The notes beneath the pieces are model-generated. The model was not told the DNA's origin and did not search any database. It saw nothing but the letters and a program-made list of their open reading frames with translations. Below, in pieces: positions 26,113 through 35,382 of a DNA stretch of 64,000 nucleotides (the stretch's first letter is position 1; each line of letters begins with the position of its first letter). Source of the stretch: Phytoactinopolyspora halotolerans (GTDB taxonomy: Bacteria > Actinomycetota > Actinomycetes > Jiangellales > Jiangellaceae); assembly GCF_010550675.1 (NCBI RefSeq), contig NZ_JAAGOA010000005.1, positions 1 to 64,000 on the forward strand, given 5' to 3'. The translations under genes were made by a program, and so were the position numbers.

Positions 26113-27481
26113 GATCGTCACGGACGTAGTCGTCCGTCTCGGCGTGGTACGCCTTGTAGTGCGGACCGCGACGTTGCCGCGGGGCCATATTGAGTACGGT
26201 GCCCAGTACCGGCGCACCGGCATGTTGCAGCGTCAGCACAGCACTCCGCAACTGCTCTCGCCGAGTTTTGCCGTACCGGACGACCACCAGGGCACCGTCA
26301 CAGGACTCGGCCAACGTCGCCGCGTCCGCGACCGGGATCACGGGCGACGAGTCCACGATCACAACGTCGTACTCCTGCCGCAGTTCTTGCAACACCGTGC
26401 TCATGCGCTGAGAGGCGAGCATCGCATTGGGATTGGGCGGTACCGGGCCGCTGGGGACTACCGCGAACAGCTCGTCCCGCCAGTACTGAGTGGCTTGACT
26501 CAAGCTGGCATCTCCGAGCAGAACACTGGTGAGGCCGACACCGCCGGGAAGGCCGAGGTAGCCGGCGGTGCTGGGTCGCCGCAGGTCCGCACCCACCAGG
26601 ACGACCCGTTTCTCCGCTTCAGCGAGGGCCACCGCCAGGTTGCACGCCGTCATGCTCTTGCCCTCCCCAGGCAACGGGCTGGTCACGAGGATGACCTGGT
26701 GCGAGCGGTCCACGTTGACGAAGTGCAGGTTGGCGCGGATCTTGCGGAACACCTCGGCCCGCGCGTCGTACGACGCCGGGTCAACCACCGGACTTCTGGC
26801 GTCCTTCGAGTCGAGGACAACCGTGCCCAGCACAGGCGCACCAGCGGTCTCCTCGAGCCGTTCCTCCGTCTTGATGGTCGTGTCAAGAGCACGTCGGCCC
26901 AGCGCGAGAGCCGTCCCGACCAGCATCCCCAGGACACCACCGAGCACAAGGTTGCGGACGGGACTCGGCGACACCGGCGAGGACGGCAGCGCCGCCGGGC
27001 TCACCACGGTCAGCTTGACCGGAGCCTGCTCCCCTTCGCCTACACTCTCCAGCTCCGGAACGAGCTCGACGAACTCCGCGCCGATGCCGTTCGCGATCCG
27101 TTGGGCACGCTCCGGTGACGCATCTCGCACAGTAGCCGTCAACAGCGACGTGTCGGACACGACAGACGCGGTGACCTTGCCCGCGAGCTGCTCTGGGGTA
27201 AGTTCGAGTTCGAGCCGCTCGATCACCCCGTCCATGACATGCCGCCTGCGCACCAACTCGGAGTACGAGGTGACCCGCTGCTGCGACAGGAGGCTGCCCT
27301 GATAGGCCGACGCGGCGTCGCCAGGTGCGCTTGACGCCGACACGAACATGGTGACATCAGAGGCGTATTGGGGTGTATCCCTCCAGGTCAAGAAGGCACT
27401 GGCGCCCATAGCGACGATGGTGACCGCAAGGATCAGCTTCCAGAACTCACGAAAGAGCCGAAGATCGGACCGCAGGTCCAC
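26075..27481 (-). CDS. Polysaccharide co-polymerase/tyrosine autokinase (Wzz domain + BY-kinase)
   Basis: A membrane-anchored regulator of surface polysaccharide export. An N-terminal TM (about residues 15-35) is followed by a Wzz extracytoplasmic domain, a second TM (about 175-195) and a cytoplasmic BY-kinase: Walker A SPLPGEGKSMTACNLA, Walker A' VVLVGADLRRPS, Walker B YDVVIVDSSPVIPVAD. The C-terminus has a Tyr-containing tail (HYKAYHAETDDY) for autophosphorylation. Fusion of both parts in one chain is common in actinobacteria. The GTG at 27481 is chosen for its AAGGAGG ribosome-binding site. A good promoter lies just upstream. Confidence 0.93.
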   Translation of the reverse strand: MDLRSDLRLFREFWKLILAVTIVAMGASAFLTWRDTPQYASDVTMFVSASSAPGDAASAYQGSLLSQQRVTSYSELVRRRHVMDGVIERLELELTPEQLAGKVTASVVSDTSLLTATVRDASPERAQRIANGIGAEFVELVPELESVGEGEQAPVKLTVVSPAALPSSPVSPSPVRNLVLGGVLGMLVGTALALGRRALDTTIKTEERLEETAGAPVLGTVVLDSKDARSPVVDPASYDARAEVFRKIRANLHFVNVDRSHQVILVTSPLPGEGKSMTACNLAVALAEAEKRVVLVGADLRRPSTAGYLGLPGGVGLTSVLLGDASLSQATQYWRDELFAVVPSGPVPPNPNAMLASQRMSTVLQELRQEYDVVIVDSSPVIPVADAATLAESCDGALVVVRYGKTRREQLRSAVLTLQHAGAPVLGTVLNMAPRQRRGPHYKAYHAETDDYVRDDHERKSSPITAVR

Positions 27482-27510
27482 TGCAAGCCTCCTTGGACGG
27501 AATAAAACTT

Positions 27511-27539
27511 GATATACTAATCTATTCTGCATGAGTCAA
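27511..27539 (-). promoter_or_regulatory. Promoter of the tyrosine kinase-phosphatase pair
   Basis: On the minus strand TTGACT (27539-27534), 17-bp spacer, TATATC (27516-27511). Transcription would start about 27504, giving a short leader that contains the AAGGAGG ribosome-binding site of the GTG at 27481. Confidence 0.65.
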
Positions 27540-27594
27540 GAATCAAGGCGAATGGCAATCCCGCAACCGCGCCGATGCAGTTAGTTTGCGAATG

Positions 27595-27626
27595 TTGACG
27601 CCGGCGAACAATTGCTGGCTAATTGT
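27595..27626 (+). promoter_or_regulatory. Promoter of the FkbM gene with an overlapping inverted repeat
   Basis: TTGACG (27595-27600), 17-bp spacer, GCTAAT (27618-27623). The repeat ACAATT-N7-AATTGT (27608-27626) covers the spacer and -10 and is well placed for a repressor. A 10-bp palindrome ACATATATGT (27637-27646) lies downstream. The region is notably AT-rich. No ribosome-binding site is obvious before the FkbM ATG. Confidence 0.5.
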
Positions 27627-27678
27627 CTAGATTTCTACATATATGTCCGAAGTGACACGTTGCGTATTGTGAGTCTCG

Positions 27679-28533
27679 ATGACCGCGGCAAGCCCGGCAA
27701 CTCAGGCGTGGCATGTTCTGACCTTCGTCTGGACGCACCCGGCGAACCGACACCACCGATGGCGAAGCCTCGCCCGGGCATGCCGCTACCAGGTTCGCGG
27801 CCGGCTCGGCCGGCCCACGGTGGCGACGATCGGCAAGCGGGCGCGAATACGCGTATCGTTGCACGACACCGCAGCGGCTAAGGTTATCTACGCCAATCCG
27901 CCGGATTGGAACGAGATGTGGGCATGGCGCCGGCACCTGCGCCCAGGCGACCTGTTCGTCGACGTCGGAAGCAACGCCGGCAGCTACGCCTTGTGGGCTG
28001 CGGACGCGGGCGCAGAGGTCGTGGCCATCGAACCGAGTGGCGCTGCGGCCGCGACGCTCCGCGCGAACGTCGCCCTCAACCCCTTTCCCATCACTGTCCG
28101 GCAGTGCGCGCTCTCTGCTGAGCCGGGGCAGATGTGGCTGACCCGCGACCGGGGAACGACGAACCATCTGCTGGACGCACCCTCGGCGGAGGCGGAGACG
28201 GTCGACGTGGACACGCTGGACAACATCCTCGGCGACCGGACCGCCGCAGGGGTGAAGATCGACGTCGAAGGCGCAGAGCGCCTGGTGCTGGAAGGTGCGC
28301 GCCGTGCTCTCGCCGAAGGCCGGATCGGTGTCCTCCAGATCGAGTGGAACGCCATGAGTGAACGCGTGCTCGGTGAGAGCCGAGTGCCTGTCGCGGATCT
28401 GCTGACCGGACACGGCTACCGGCTCGCCCGGCCAGATCGGCACGGGGTCTTGCGCCCCGTAACAGCGGTGCCATCGAGCAGCGACGACATGTTCGCCGTC
28501 GCACCACGTGGTCCGTTGTGTCGACCGTCCTAG
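27679..28533 (+). CDS. FkbM-family SAM methyltransferase
   Basis: A 284-residue class I methyltransferase: motif I LFVDVGSNAGSYALWAADAG, acidic loop VVAIEPSGAAAATLRANVAL, and the FkbM-typical VKIDVEGAERLVLEGARR. FkbM enzymes O-methylate hydroxyls of natural products and sugars; location next to the polysaccharide locus suggests glycan O-methylation. It is divergent from the kinase, with its own promoter, and 231 bp ahead of the sulfotransferase. The sugar target is unknown. Confidence 0.88.
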   Translation: MTAASPATQAWHVLTFVWTHPANRHHRWRSLARACRYQVRGRLGRPTVATIGKRARIRVSLHDTAAAKVIYANPPDWNEMWAWRRHLRPGDLFVDVGSNAGSYALWAADAGAEVVAIEPSGAAAATLRANVALNPFPITVRQCALSAEPGQMWLTRDRGTTNHLLDAPSAEAETVDVDTLDNILGDRTAAGVKIDVEGAERLVLEGARRALAEGRIGVLQIEWNAMSERVLGESRVPVADLLTGHGYRLARPDRHGVLRPVTAVPSSSDDMFAVAPRGPLCRPS

Positions 28534-28764
28534 GCTCGGGCCGATCGCGGCTGCCCGCGCTCAGAGCATCCACGACCGGTGCGTAGATGAAGAAGTCAGC
28601 GAATGACGTCGCCGTGCCCACGCGACGGCACGGTAGCGTGTTGGATCGCGCAAGTGGAGCGTGTCCGCCACGGTTGCCAGTACCGAGCTGACGTGTACGA
28701 CCGTCTGCGTCCGCATTCGGCGAATCTCCTGTGGGCGAGTCAGTTCAGCCCGTAGCATCGCCGT
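28534..28764 (+). other. Intergenic region before the sulfotransferase gene
   Basis: 231 bp between the FkbM stop and the sulfotransferase GTG. I see no convincing ORF, RNA gene or terminator. A GC-rich dyad GTGCC...CGACGGCAC-like segment near 28614-28633 could form a small hairpin. Confidence 0.3.
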
Positions 28765-29715
28765 GTGCGCGTACTTTTCATCGCTGGGCAAGGCAGGAGT
28801 GGCAGCACGCTGATCGAACGAGCGTTGGCTGAGCTGCCTGGCATCTGCGCGTTGGGCGAGGCGACGCACGTCTGGCAGCAAGGTCTGCACGATGACGAGC
28901 GCTGCAGTTGCGGCGCGTGGTTCTCGGCTTGCGAGTTCTGGAAGGCCGTCGGTGAGGTCGGCTTCGGCGGGTGGGACAGGGTCGACCGGCAACGCGTGTT
29001 CGCCGTCTGGCACGCCATCGCGCGCACCCGCCTGATCCCACGCCTGCTGAATCCCACCCGCCGCCGGCTCGCACTGATCCACGAGTTCGTGGACTACCAG
29101 ACACGGGTCTATACGGCTGCTGCGGCGGTGTCCGGTGCGCGCGTCGTCATCGACTCGTCGAAGTACGCAGGTCTGGGATTCTGCTTGCGATGGGCGCACG
29201 GTCTGGATCTGCGCGTCATCCATCTGATCCGCGACCCGCGCGGGGTCGCGTATTCCTGGACGAAGCACGTTCCCCGGCCGGAAGCCGATGGGGCCACCGT
29301 TGTGCCACGCTACAGTCCAGCGCGATCTGCGCTGCGGTGGAATGCCCAGAACGCCGCAGTCGACCTGCTCGCTCGCCTGGGCCGCGACGGCGCCGGATCC
29401 CCGCCGCCGAGGGTGCCGGTGCGTCGCGTCCGGTACGAAGACTTTCTCGACAGTCCACGGCACACACTCACGTCGCTCGCCGACTTCGCCGGCATGTCCC
29501 CCGAGCCGAGCGACCTCGACTACATCGGGGACGACCACGTCGATCTCGGCGTCACGCACAGCGCATCCGGGAATCCGATGCGCTTCGCCACCGGCCGGAC
29601 GCGGCTACGACACGACGACGCTTGGCGCACCAACCTGCCAGCCGGCCAACAGCGACTGGTCAGTGCCGTGTGCGCGCCGCTGCTCGCAGCCTACGGCTAC
29701 CCGGTCCGCCCGTAG
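28765..29715 (+). CDS. PAPS-dependent sulfotransferase
   Basis: Transfers sulfate from 3'-phosphoadenylyl sulfate. The 5'-phosphosulfate loop is VLFIAGQGRSGSTLIERAL and the 3'-phosphate region is VIHLIRDPRGVAYSW, followed by RYEDFLDSP, as in carbohydrate sulfotransferases. The GTG at 28765 gives 316 residues with the P-loop at the very N-terminus and no TM anchor, so it acts in the cytoplasm on nucleotide- or lipid-linked sugars. Position in the locus suggests a sulfated glycan. Its 3' end overlaps the convergent glycosyltransferase gene by 19 bp. Confidence 0.88.
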   Translation: MRVLFIAGQGRSGSTLIERALAELPGICALGEATHVWQQGLHDDERCSCGAWFSACEFWKAVGEVGFGGWDRVDRQRVFAVWHAIARTRLIPRLLNPTRRRLALIHEFVDYQTRVYTAAAAVSGARVVIDSSKYAGLGFCLRWAHGLDLRVIHLIRDPRGVAYSWTKHVPRPEADGATVVPRYSPARSALRWNAQNAAVDLLARLGRDGAGSPPPRVPVRRVRYEDFLDSPRHTLTSLADFAGMSPEPSDLDYIGDDHVDLGVTHSASGNPMRFATGRTRLRHDDAWRTNLPAGQQRLVSAVCAPLLAAYGYPVRP

Positions 29716-30821
29716 CCGCGGATCCCTGCGGCCGGTGATCGCTCACCGGCCCGCGCCGGCTGCGGCACAGCACCGAGCAGGGCGTGGATGATCCGCTCGC
29801 CGTACTCGCTCGGCTCGAAACGGGTGCGCGACCACATCGCCGCGGCACGTCCCATTCGAGCGCGGCGCGGGCCATCCGCAAGGAGCGGAGCAAGAACCGC
29901 ACGGAGTGCCTCTGGGGTCTCGTCCACAGGGGCTACCCCGGTGACGTTGCGCAGGAACGCATCGTCACTGCCCCCATGAGCTGGTGCGATCACCGGTGTC
30001 CCTGCCAGTTGCGCCTCCAGGAGCACGAGGCCGAATCCCTCCCCGGACGCGGCCGCTCCCGCGCGGGTTCGGGTGCACAAGACGAACAGGTCCGCTCGGG
30101 TCAGTTGTGCGGCGAGATCCGAATCACTGAGATCCGGCTGGAGACGGCACCACGAGTACGGCAGTGTGGCAGCCCGCAAGTCCGCGGGAACCGGCCCGGT
30201 GCCACATACTGTGAGCCGGATACGCTCGTCGTCGAGCATGCTGACCGCCTCGAGGAGTGTGCCGAGCCCTTTGCTCCGCCAATCCGCGAGACGAAACGCG
30301 GTCACCAGGTTGATTTCGTTTCCGCCGGGGTGGCTCTCGCACCGGGCCTCCACGAGGGCGCGGTACCACGCCGCGGGAACGCCTGGATGAAGCACTGTGG
30401 CACGGCAATCGCGCGCAAGTGCCCCGGCGCTGAAGGCGCTCGCGGCGACAACGCGCACGTCCGGACGCCGCAACATCCGCCGTCCTCGGTCGCGACGTCC
30501 GGACCAGAGCTCGCTGCCGTGCACGATGACCGTGGTTCCGGCGTATGTACTCAGCCGCGCCACCCCATAAACCACCGGCAGCAGGTTGCGGTGAGCCAGC
30601 ACCAGGCGCACCGGGCCATCGCTCACCCGCGCCGCCCGAATCACCTCCCGGATGAAGTGGAGCTTGCCGGACGGGTTCAACGGCCGCTCCGCCGAGACCA
30701 GGTCCAGCCGGCGGTAGCACACGCCGTGCTGCTGGAACGCTGCCTCCACGGTCGACACGTAACGCTCGATTCCGCCGCCGAGCCCGCGCGACGGTGCCAG
30801 CAGGAGAACCGTACCGCTCAT
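29697..30821 (-). CDS. Glycosyltransferase family 4-like
   Basis: A GT-B enzyme of 374 residues. The N-terminal LLLAPSRGLGGGIERYVSTV has the glycine-rich acceptor loop of GT4 proteins; the C-terminal domain shows LVTAFRLADWRSKGLGTLLEA, FVLCTRTRAGAAASGEGFGLVLLEAQ fragments (EGFGLVLLEA: the nucleotide-sugar binding EX7E), and GTPVIAPAHGGSDDAF. The ATG at 30821 overlaps the polymerase stop by 4 bp. It is the last gene of the 12-gene operon. Donor and acceptor are unknown. Confidence 0.88.
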   Translation of the reverse strand: MSGTVLLLAPSRGLGGGIERYVSTVEAAFQQHGVCYRRLDLVSAERPLNPSGKLHFIREVIRAARVSDGPVRLVLAHRNLLPVVYGVARLSTYAGTTVIVHGSELWSGRRDRGRRMLRRPDVRVVAASAFSAGALARDCRATVLHPGVPAAWYRALVEARCESHPGGNEINLVTAFRLADWRSKGLGTLLEAVSMLDDERIRLTVCGTGPVPADLRAATLPYSWCRLQPDLSDSDLAAQLTRADLFVLCTRTRAGAAASGEGFGLVLLEAQLAGTPVIAPAHGGSDDAFLRNVTGVAPVDETPEALRAVLAPLLADGPRRARMGRAAAMWSRTRFEPSEYGERIIHALLGAVPQPARAGERSPAAGIRGYGRTG

Positions 30822-32356
30822 CGCTGCGGCCCTGGCGTCCGTTGAGGGCGACAGATCAGCCGCGCCCCCACGGTGGCTACGACGATCCCGCTCGGAATTC
30901 CCGTGATCATGGTGTAGATATCGGATCTCAGGAACAGGGGCAGGAAGACGAGCAGATAGCAGATCGCCCGTGGATCCGCATCGGGCCGGAACAGCGTGTC
31001 GAACAGCCGGGCGCCCATCCCCAGCAACACCATCCCTACCACCACCGTCACGATCCCCCCGTGCCGGTAGAGATCGCCCAGCGGGGTGATGCCGGTGGAG
31101 GTGTACATGTGACGGGGCGTGCCGAAGTACTCCCGGCTGAACTCGTACCCCGTGGCAAGCACGGGCTTGTCCGGCCACAACGCTCGCGGTATCACCCCGA
31201 CCAGCGGCGCCGAGGCGAAGTCGACCGGGCTCCGGTACGGGACCGTCTCGGGGGTCTTCTGCACGATGATGGCGACGCTGTCGAGCATGCGGACACGGTG
31301 GAGCATCTGGGTCGATGACCCCGTCAGCGCGTCGGCGAACGAGTCCGCAGTGGCCACGTCCGCAACGATCTCTGGAGCCGCGGCAACCGCGGCGGCGGGC
31401 GACAACGTGCTCTCATCGCTGCGGACCACCTCGCGGTACGCCGTGTTGAACGGCACCGCGATCCAGAGAAACGCGATGGCACCGGCTACCAGGAGCCGCA
31501 GCGACAGCCGCCCCCGAAGCGCTCCATACGGGATCAGGACGGCCAGCACGGAGAGAAGAAAGTGCTGCTTGCCGCCAGCAAGAGCACCGACGACAGATTC
31601 TATGCCGAGCAGCACCATCAGTGTCACCATGCCGCCTCGGGTCGACTCGCTGAACGCGCGGTACGCGGCGGCCGCGATAGCGAACAAGGTGAAGGTGGCC
31701 ACCAGGCTCAACATGTGGTCGAAGGCACCCGCGCTGGATACCAGCCCGTCGATCTCGCCGACGTATCCCAACCGGCCGCTCAGAACCACGGTCAGCAGGC
31801 GGGCAGCCGTTCCGACCCCGTAGAGCACCCACGGCAATCCCCCGCCGCGGACGGTGGGCGACGTGCCGCGGAGCAGCAGCGCGTATCCGCGCCGTGCGAC
31901 GCCGGCGACGGCGCGCGGCGCGCCGGCGCAGTAGCCCACCGTCCACGGCACGAGCGACACCATGAACACGACCTGCGCGCTCACCACGCTGGTCAGCTCG
32001 ATCTGGCTCGCCGAGCCGGTCTGCGGCGTCAGCCAGGTGAGTGGCGCGATTCCGAGCGTCAGAGCGCTCCACAGGAGATACCAGGGGCCGATCCGCCAAT
32101 GGGCGATGCCTGCTCGATTCCCGCGTAGCCCCATGACGACCTGCAGCGCGGCAAGCGAGAACAGGGTGGCCGACGCCGCACCCAAGACCAGCTGCTCGTC
32201 CGCGTCGAGCGTGCGGTACCCGGCCGGGAGCGACAGCGCCAAGGCGCACGCGGCGAAGAGCAACGCGAGCAGATGGTGCCGTCGCACGCTCACATCCGTA
32301 TCCCCGGGAACGTCGTGGCGAACATCAGCGTGCACGCGGTCGAGGTCAGCCGCCAT
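30818..32356 (-). CDS. Wzy-like polysaccharide polymerase (multi-pass membrane protein)
   Basis: A 512-residue protein with about 11-12 hydrophobic helices. Its large non-membrane loop is at about residues 335-430 (from VRSDESTLSPA to RHMYTSTGITPLGDLYRHGG). The loop contains PRALWPDKP and PLGDLYRHGG, resembling O-antigen polymerases of the Wzy type; sequence conservation in this family is poor, so the call rests on topology and on being the only such protein beside a flippase. The start at 32356 overlaps the upstream glycosyltransferase by 11 bp. Confidence 0.75.
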   Translation of the reverse strand: MAADLDRVHADVRHDVPGDTDVSVRRHHLLALLFAACALALSLPAGYRTLDADEQLVLGAASATLFSLAALQVVMGLRGNRAGIAHWRIGPWYLLWSALTLGIAPLTWLTPQTGSASQIELTSVVSAQVVFMVSLVPWTVGYCAGAPRAVAGVARRGYALLLRGTSPTVRGGGLPWVLYGVGTAARLLTVVLSGRLGYVGEIDGLVSSAGAFDHMLSLVATFTLFAIAAAAYRAFSESTRGGMVTLMVLLGIESVVGALAGGKQHFLLSVLAVLIPYGALRGRLSLRLLVAGAIAFLWIAVPFNTAYREVVRSDESTLSPAAAVAAAPEIVADVATADSFADALTGSSTQMLHRVRMLDSVAIIVQKTPETVPYRSPVDFASAPLVGVIPRALWPDKPVLATGYEFSREYFGTPRHMYTSTGITPLGDLYRHGGIVTVVVGMVLLGMGARLFDTLFRPDADPRAICYLLVFLPLFLRSDIYTMITGIPSGIVVATVGARLICRPQRTPGPQR

Positions 32357-33542
32357 CGCTGTTCCCCCGGATGGTGGCCAGGAGCGCGTCGCCAACCGTC
32401 GAGGCGAAGTCAGCGGGACCGAAGCTGAGGGATTGAGCCTGCCCCGCCGTGGCCAGGCAGGTCCGTAAACCTGGATCGCCGAGCAACTCGCGGATGCAGG
32501 TAGCCAGCGCCTCGACGTCACCGGCTGGGAACACGACGCCGGTCCGACGGTGCTGGATCACATCGCCCGGACCCCACAGCCCGGTTGCGGAGCTCACCAC
32601 CACGGCCGCCCCTGCAGCCATCGCCTCGATCGCGACGAGACCGCGGGGCTCCTTCCGGGACGGCATCACCATGATGTCGATCTCGCTCATGAGGGCAGGC
32701 AGTTCGTCGGCATTGCGGAAGCCGAGGAAATGCACGCGCTCGGTCAAGTCGCGCTGCGCGACGGCGGATTCCAGCTGCGGCCGAAGCGGACCGTCGCCGA
32801 TCAGGTGCAGCTTCCACGGCCGGTCCCGTGGCAGCCGCGCGACCGCATCCACCATGTCGGGCACCCCTTTGACGGACGTGAATTTCCCGGCGAAACCGAT
32901 CACCAACGCCCGTTCCGCACCCTCCTGGTCACGCAGGCGCCGGCGCGGAGCGGCCACGCTGTGGAAGAGCGTGACGTTGGCGGGAAGGACCCCCGGATAC
33001 ACCAGCTCAGGGGGGAGCCCGTGCGCGAGGTAGAAGTCCCGGTTGAAAGCTCCGGTGGAGACCGCGCCGGCGGCCCGGCGAAACAGCCGGCGCAGCACCA
33101 ACCCACGCAGTCGGTGCCGCCAGGTGGTCGGCTCGACGTGCCCGTTCGTGTCACCGTAGTAGAGCAGCGGAGTCCTGGTGACGGTCGAATACGCGATACC
33201 AACCCGGGCGATCGGACTCGCCCATCCGAAGGTGAGCACGACGTCGGGACGATCGCGGTGCAGCTTGCGCCACGCCGCCATCCACCGGCGCCCCGCAGAT
33301 GCGCCGGTCGGCGGCGCCCACCAGTCGTAGCCGGAGTGAAGGTCGACGTTCCAGCGGACATGGCGGCCGAACCCGCGGTCATACACACCGCGCGTGGCAG
33401 GGTTCCAGTAATACACCCGTGGGCGGATCTCCACCCGTTCCGTCAGTAGCCGCAGTCCCGGAGCGATGTGCTGGCTCGGGTGGTCGACGAGCACTGCGGC
33501 GCGTACCGGATGGGTTCGCCACGTTCCCGCGGGCGCCGTCAT
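32346..33542 (-). CDS. Glycosyltransferase family 4
   Basis: 398 residues, GT-B fold. The C-terminal domain is typical of GT4: VIGFAGKFTSVKGVPDMVDAV, KLHLIGDGPLRPQLES, VHFLGFRNADELPALMSEID, IMVMPSRKEPRGLVAIEAMA (EX7E), VVFPAGDVEALATCI. The N-terminal acceptor domain begins VRAAVLVDHPSQHIAPGLRL, like some O-antigen transferases. The ATG at 33542 overlaps the preceding gene by 4 bp (ATGA). Specificity cannot be read. Confidence 0.9.
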   Translation of the reverse strand: MTAPAGTWRTHPVRAAVLVDHPSQHIAPGLRLLTERVEIRPRVYYWNPATRGVYDRGFGRHVRWNVDLHSGYDWWAPPTGASAGRRWMAAWRKLHRDRPDVVLTFGWASPIARVGIAYSTVTRTPLLYYGDTNGHVEPTTWRHRLRGLVLRRLFRRAAGAVSTGAFNRDFYLAHGLPPELVYPGVLPANVTLFHSVAAPRRRLRDQEGAERALVIGFAGKFTSVKGVPDMVDAVARLPRDRPWKLHLIGDGPLRPQLESAVAQRDLTERVHFLGFRNADELPALMSEIDIMVMPSRKEPRGLVAIEAMAAGAAVVVSSATGLWGPGDVIQHRRTGVVFPAGDVEALATCIRELLGDPGLRTCLATAGQAQSLSFGPADFASTVGDALLATIRGNSDGG

Positions 33543-34522
33543 GTCAGTCTCTCCAGAATCGTCGGAAGGCGGTGCTCGTACGTGTGCTCGGCGTGCGCTC
33601 GCAGACTCGCCGCGTCCCCCACCGACCTGGCACGGTCAGGGCTCTCAAGCAGCTCGCGCGCGCGGCCGACAAGTTCGGCGACGTCACCGAACGGCGCCAC
33701 CTCGGCGTCGAGGTCGAACAGGTCTTTCAGGACCGGTCGCCGCTCGCACAGGACTGCGGCCCCTGCCGCCGTCGCCTCGAACAGCCGGAGGTTGACGCCG
33801 TGCATCTCGGCGGGATGGAGGTTGTTGAGCACCGCTGCCGCAGTGCGGAACACCCGGGCCTTGTCCTCCCGGAAGACAGGGTGGCCAGCGTGTAGCTGAT
33901 GCGGCAACAGGTCGCCCTGCCACCCGGCTGGCCGTGCCCCGTACACCACCAGCGGGATCCCCGACTCGTGTAAACGACGCAGCAGCATGAGACGGCTCGG
34001 ATAGACATTCCCGACAACGACGAGGCTCCGTTCGGCGCCTGCGTCGCCTAATGGACGGTGCCGTCGGGGGTTACAGGCCTGCGGCAGGTACCAGACGGGC
34101 AGCTCGAGCGTGTCGCGCAGCCGCCGGACCAGCAACGGGTCCTTGAAGAACAGCGCCCGGTACGGCGCCACCAACATCCGCTGACGACCGAGGTTGCAGA
34201 CGGCGTCCGGAAACCACAGTGCCGCCGGAACCCCGTTCCGCCGTAGCTCCAGAACAGCTTCCGGGGACAGGTCGCCCTGTACGGTGATCACCGCGTCGCA
34301 CTCCCGGTCGAGCGCCGCCTTCACCAGGCGCTGATGAGAGCGCGTGGCCAGACCCGGCAACGCCGATCTGGCGAGCGCCGCGACCTTGCCACCCACCGGG
34401 CCCGTACGGGTCGCCACGGTGGAGCCGAGGTAGCTGGTCCGATGCCCCATGCATTCCAGGGAGTCGCTGATGTTCTCCTGGAACCCGTCCGGACGGTTGC
34501 CGCCGATCAGACCTATGTGCAC
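33539..34522 (-). CDS. CgeB-like glycosyltransferase
   Basis: 327 residues, GTG start at 34522 (MHIGLIGGNRPDGFQENISD) behind a GGGGGA site. The C-terminal part LNNLHPAEMHGVNLRLFEATA, AAVLCERRPVLKDLFDLDAE and HTYEHRLPTIL are typical of CgeB/spore-maturation-type glycosyltransferases, where the EX7E region is modified. It overlaps the FkbM gene by 10 bp and the next glycosyltransferase by 4 bp. Confidence 0.8.
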   Translation of the reverse strand: MHIGLIGGNRPDGFQENISDSLECMGHRTSYLGSTVATRTGPVGGKVAALARSALPGLATRSHQRLVKAALDRECDAVITVQGDLSPEAVLELRRNGVPAALWFPDAVCNLGRQRMLVAPYRALFFKDPLLVRRLRDTLELPVWYLPQACNPRRHRPLGDAGAERSLVVVGNVYPSRLMLLRRLHESGIPLVVYGARPAGWQGDLLPHQLHAGHPVFREDKARVFRTAAAVLNNLHPAEMHGVNLRLFEATAAGAAVLCERRPVLKDLFDLDAEVAPFGDVAELVGRARELLESPDRARSVGDAASLRAHAEHTYEHRLPTILERLT

Positions 34523-35382
34523 GATGGCGTGTCCCCCTTCCACCAGCGGACGCTGGGAAGCCGTCGCGCAAGCTCCGGCGTACAGGCCAGATAGTTGCCT
34601 TCGACGAAGGTCTCCAGGTCCGGATCCCAGGCCGGGTACCACTCCACGCCCCGGGGGGTCAGCTTTCCGATCCGGTAGCCGAGCGGCGAGAGGAGGTCGA
34701 AGATGTCTTTGAGAAAGCATCGCCCGTGCACCCAGCGGTGGTTGTACTCGAATTGCGCGACAGATACAGCCCGGCGCTCGAACGATCGCCCGGCACCGTG
34801 CAACACCCGGCAGTCATGGCCCTCGGCGTCGATCTTCAACAGGTCGACGTAGGCGATGTCATGCTGAGCCATGTAGTCGTCGATGGTGGTTGCGCCTACC
34901 GGCTCGACTTCTGCCGACGCCGTCCGTTGGGGGAGTAGCGAGTTCCGGCCGGCGCTGGGCCCGATGGTGTGTAGCGCGACCTCGCCGACCCGGTCGGTCA
35001 CCGCGAGCCGGTTCACCTGTGCCGTCGCCGGCAGATTCGCCACCAACAACTGGTGCGTATGCCGGGACGGTTCGAAGGCATGCAGGTCGAGCCGGTGGCC
35101 GGAGCTCCCGGCGGCCGCGAGCAGGTTCGCCGACCACGCCCCGACGTTCGCGCCCACGTCCATCACCGTCAACGGAGTAGTCGGCGGGAGCGCGGCGAGC
35201 ACCCATCTCTGCAGCGCGTACTCGCCGTTCGCACCCGGATCGTTCGGCACGTCCAGCCGTGACCGATAGAGCACGAAGCGGGCAGCTCGCACCACCTGCC
35301 GGCGTCCCACGACGCCGCACAGCGCGGCCACACCTCTCCCAGCGGCCCGACGGGCCAAGCTCCGCATCGCATCGGCCGTCAT
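34513..35382 (-). CDS. FkbM-family SAM methyltransferase
   Basis: 289 residues with motif I LTVMDVGANVGAWSANLLAA, acidic loop LHAFEPSRHTHQLLVANL and the FkbM hallmark VDLLKIDAEGHDCRVLHGAG. The C-terminal part ends with a Trp-rich segment (RWWKGD). Second FkbM of the locus, this one inside the operon and so more firmly tied to glycan synthesis. It overlaps the flippase stop (35379-35382). Confidence 0.9.
   Translation of the reverse strand: MTADAMRSLARRAAGRGVAALCGVVGRRQVVRAARFVLYRSRLDVPNDPGANGEYALQRWVLAALPPTTPLTVMDVGANVGAWSANLLAAAGSSGHRLDLHAFEPSRHTHQLLVANLPATAQVNRLAVTDRVGEVALHTIGPSAGRNSLLPQRTASAEVEPVGATTIDDYMAQHDIAYVDLLKIDAEGHDCRVLHGAGRSFERRAVSVAQFEYNHRWVHGRCFLKDIFDLLSPLGYRIGKLTPRGVEWYPAWDPDLETFVEGNYLACTPELARRLPSVRWWKGDTPSCT

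Noticed and set aside
28561-28764. Possible leftward gene end in the FkbM-sulfotransferase gap
   Set aside because: The open frame continues as a shadow of the sulfotransferase; no start, ribosome-binding site or motif supports it.
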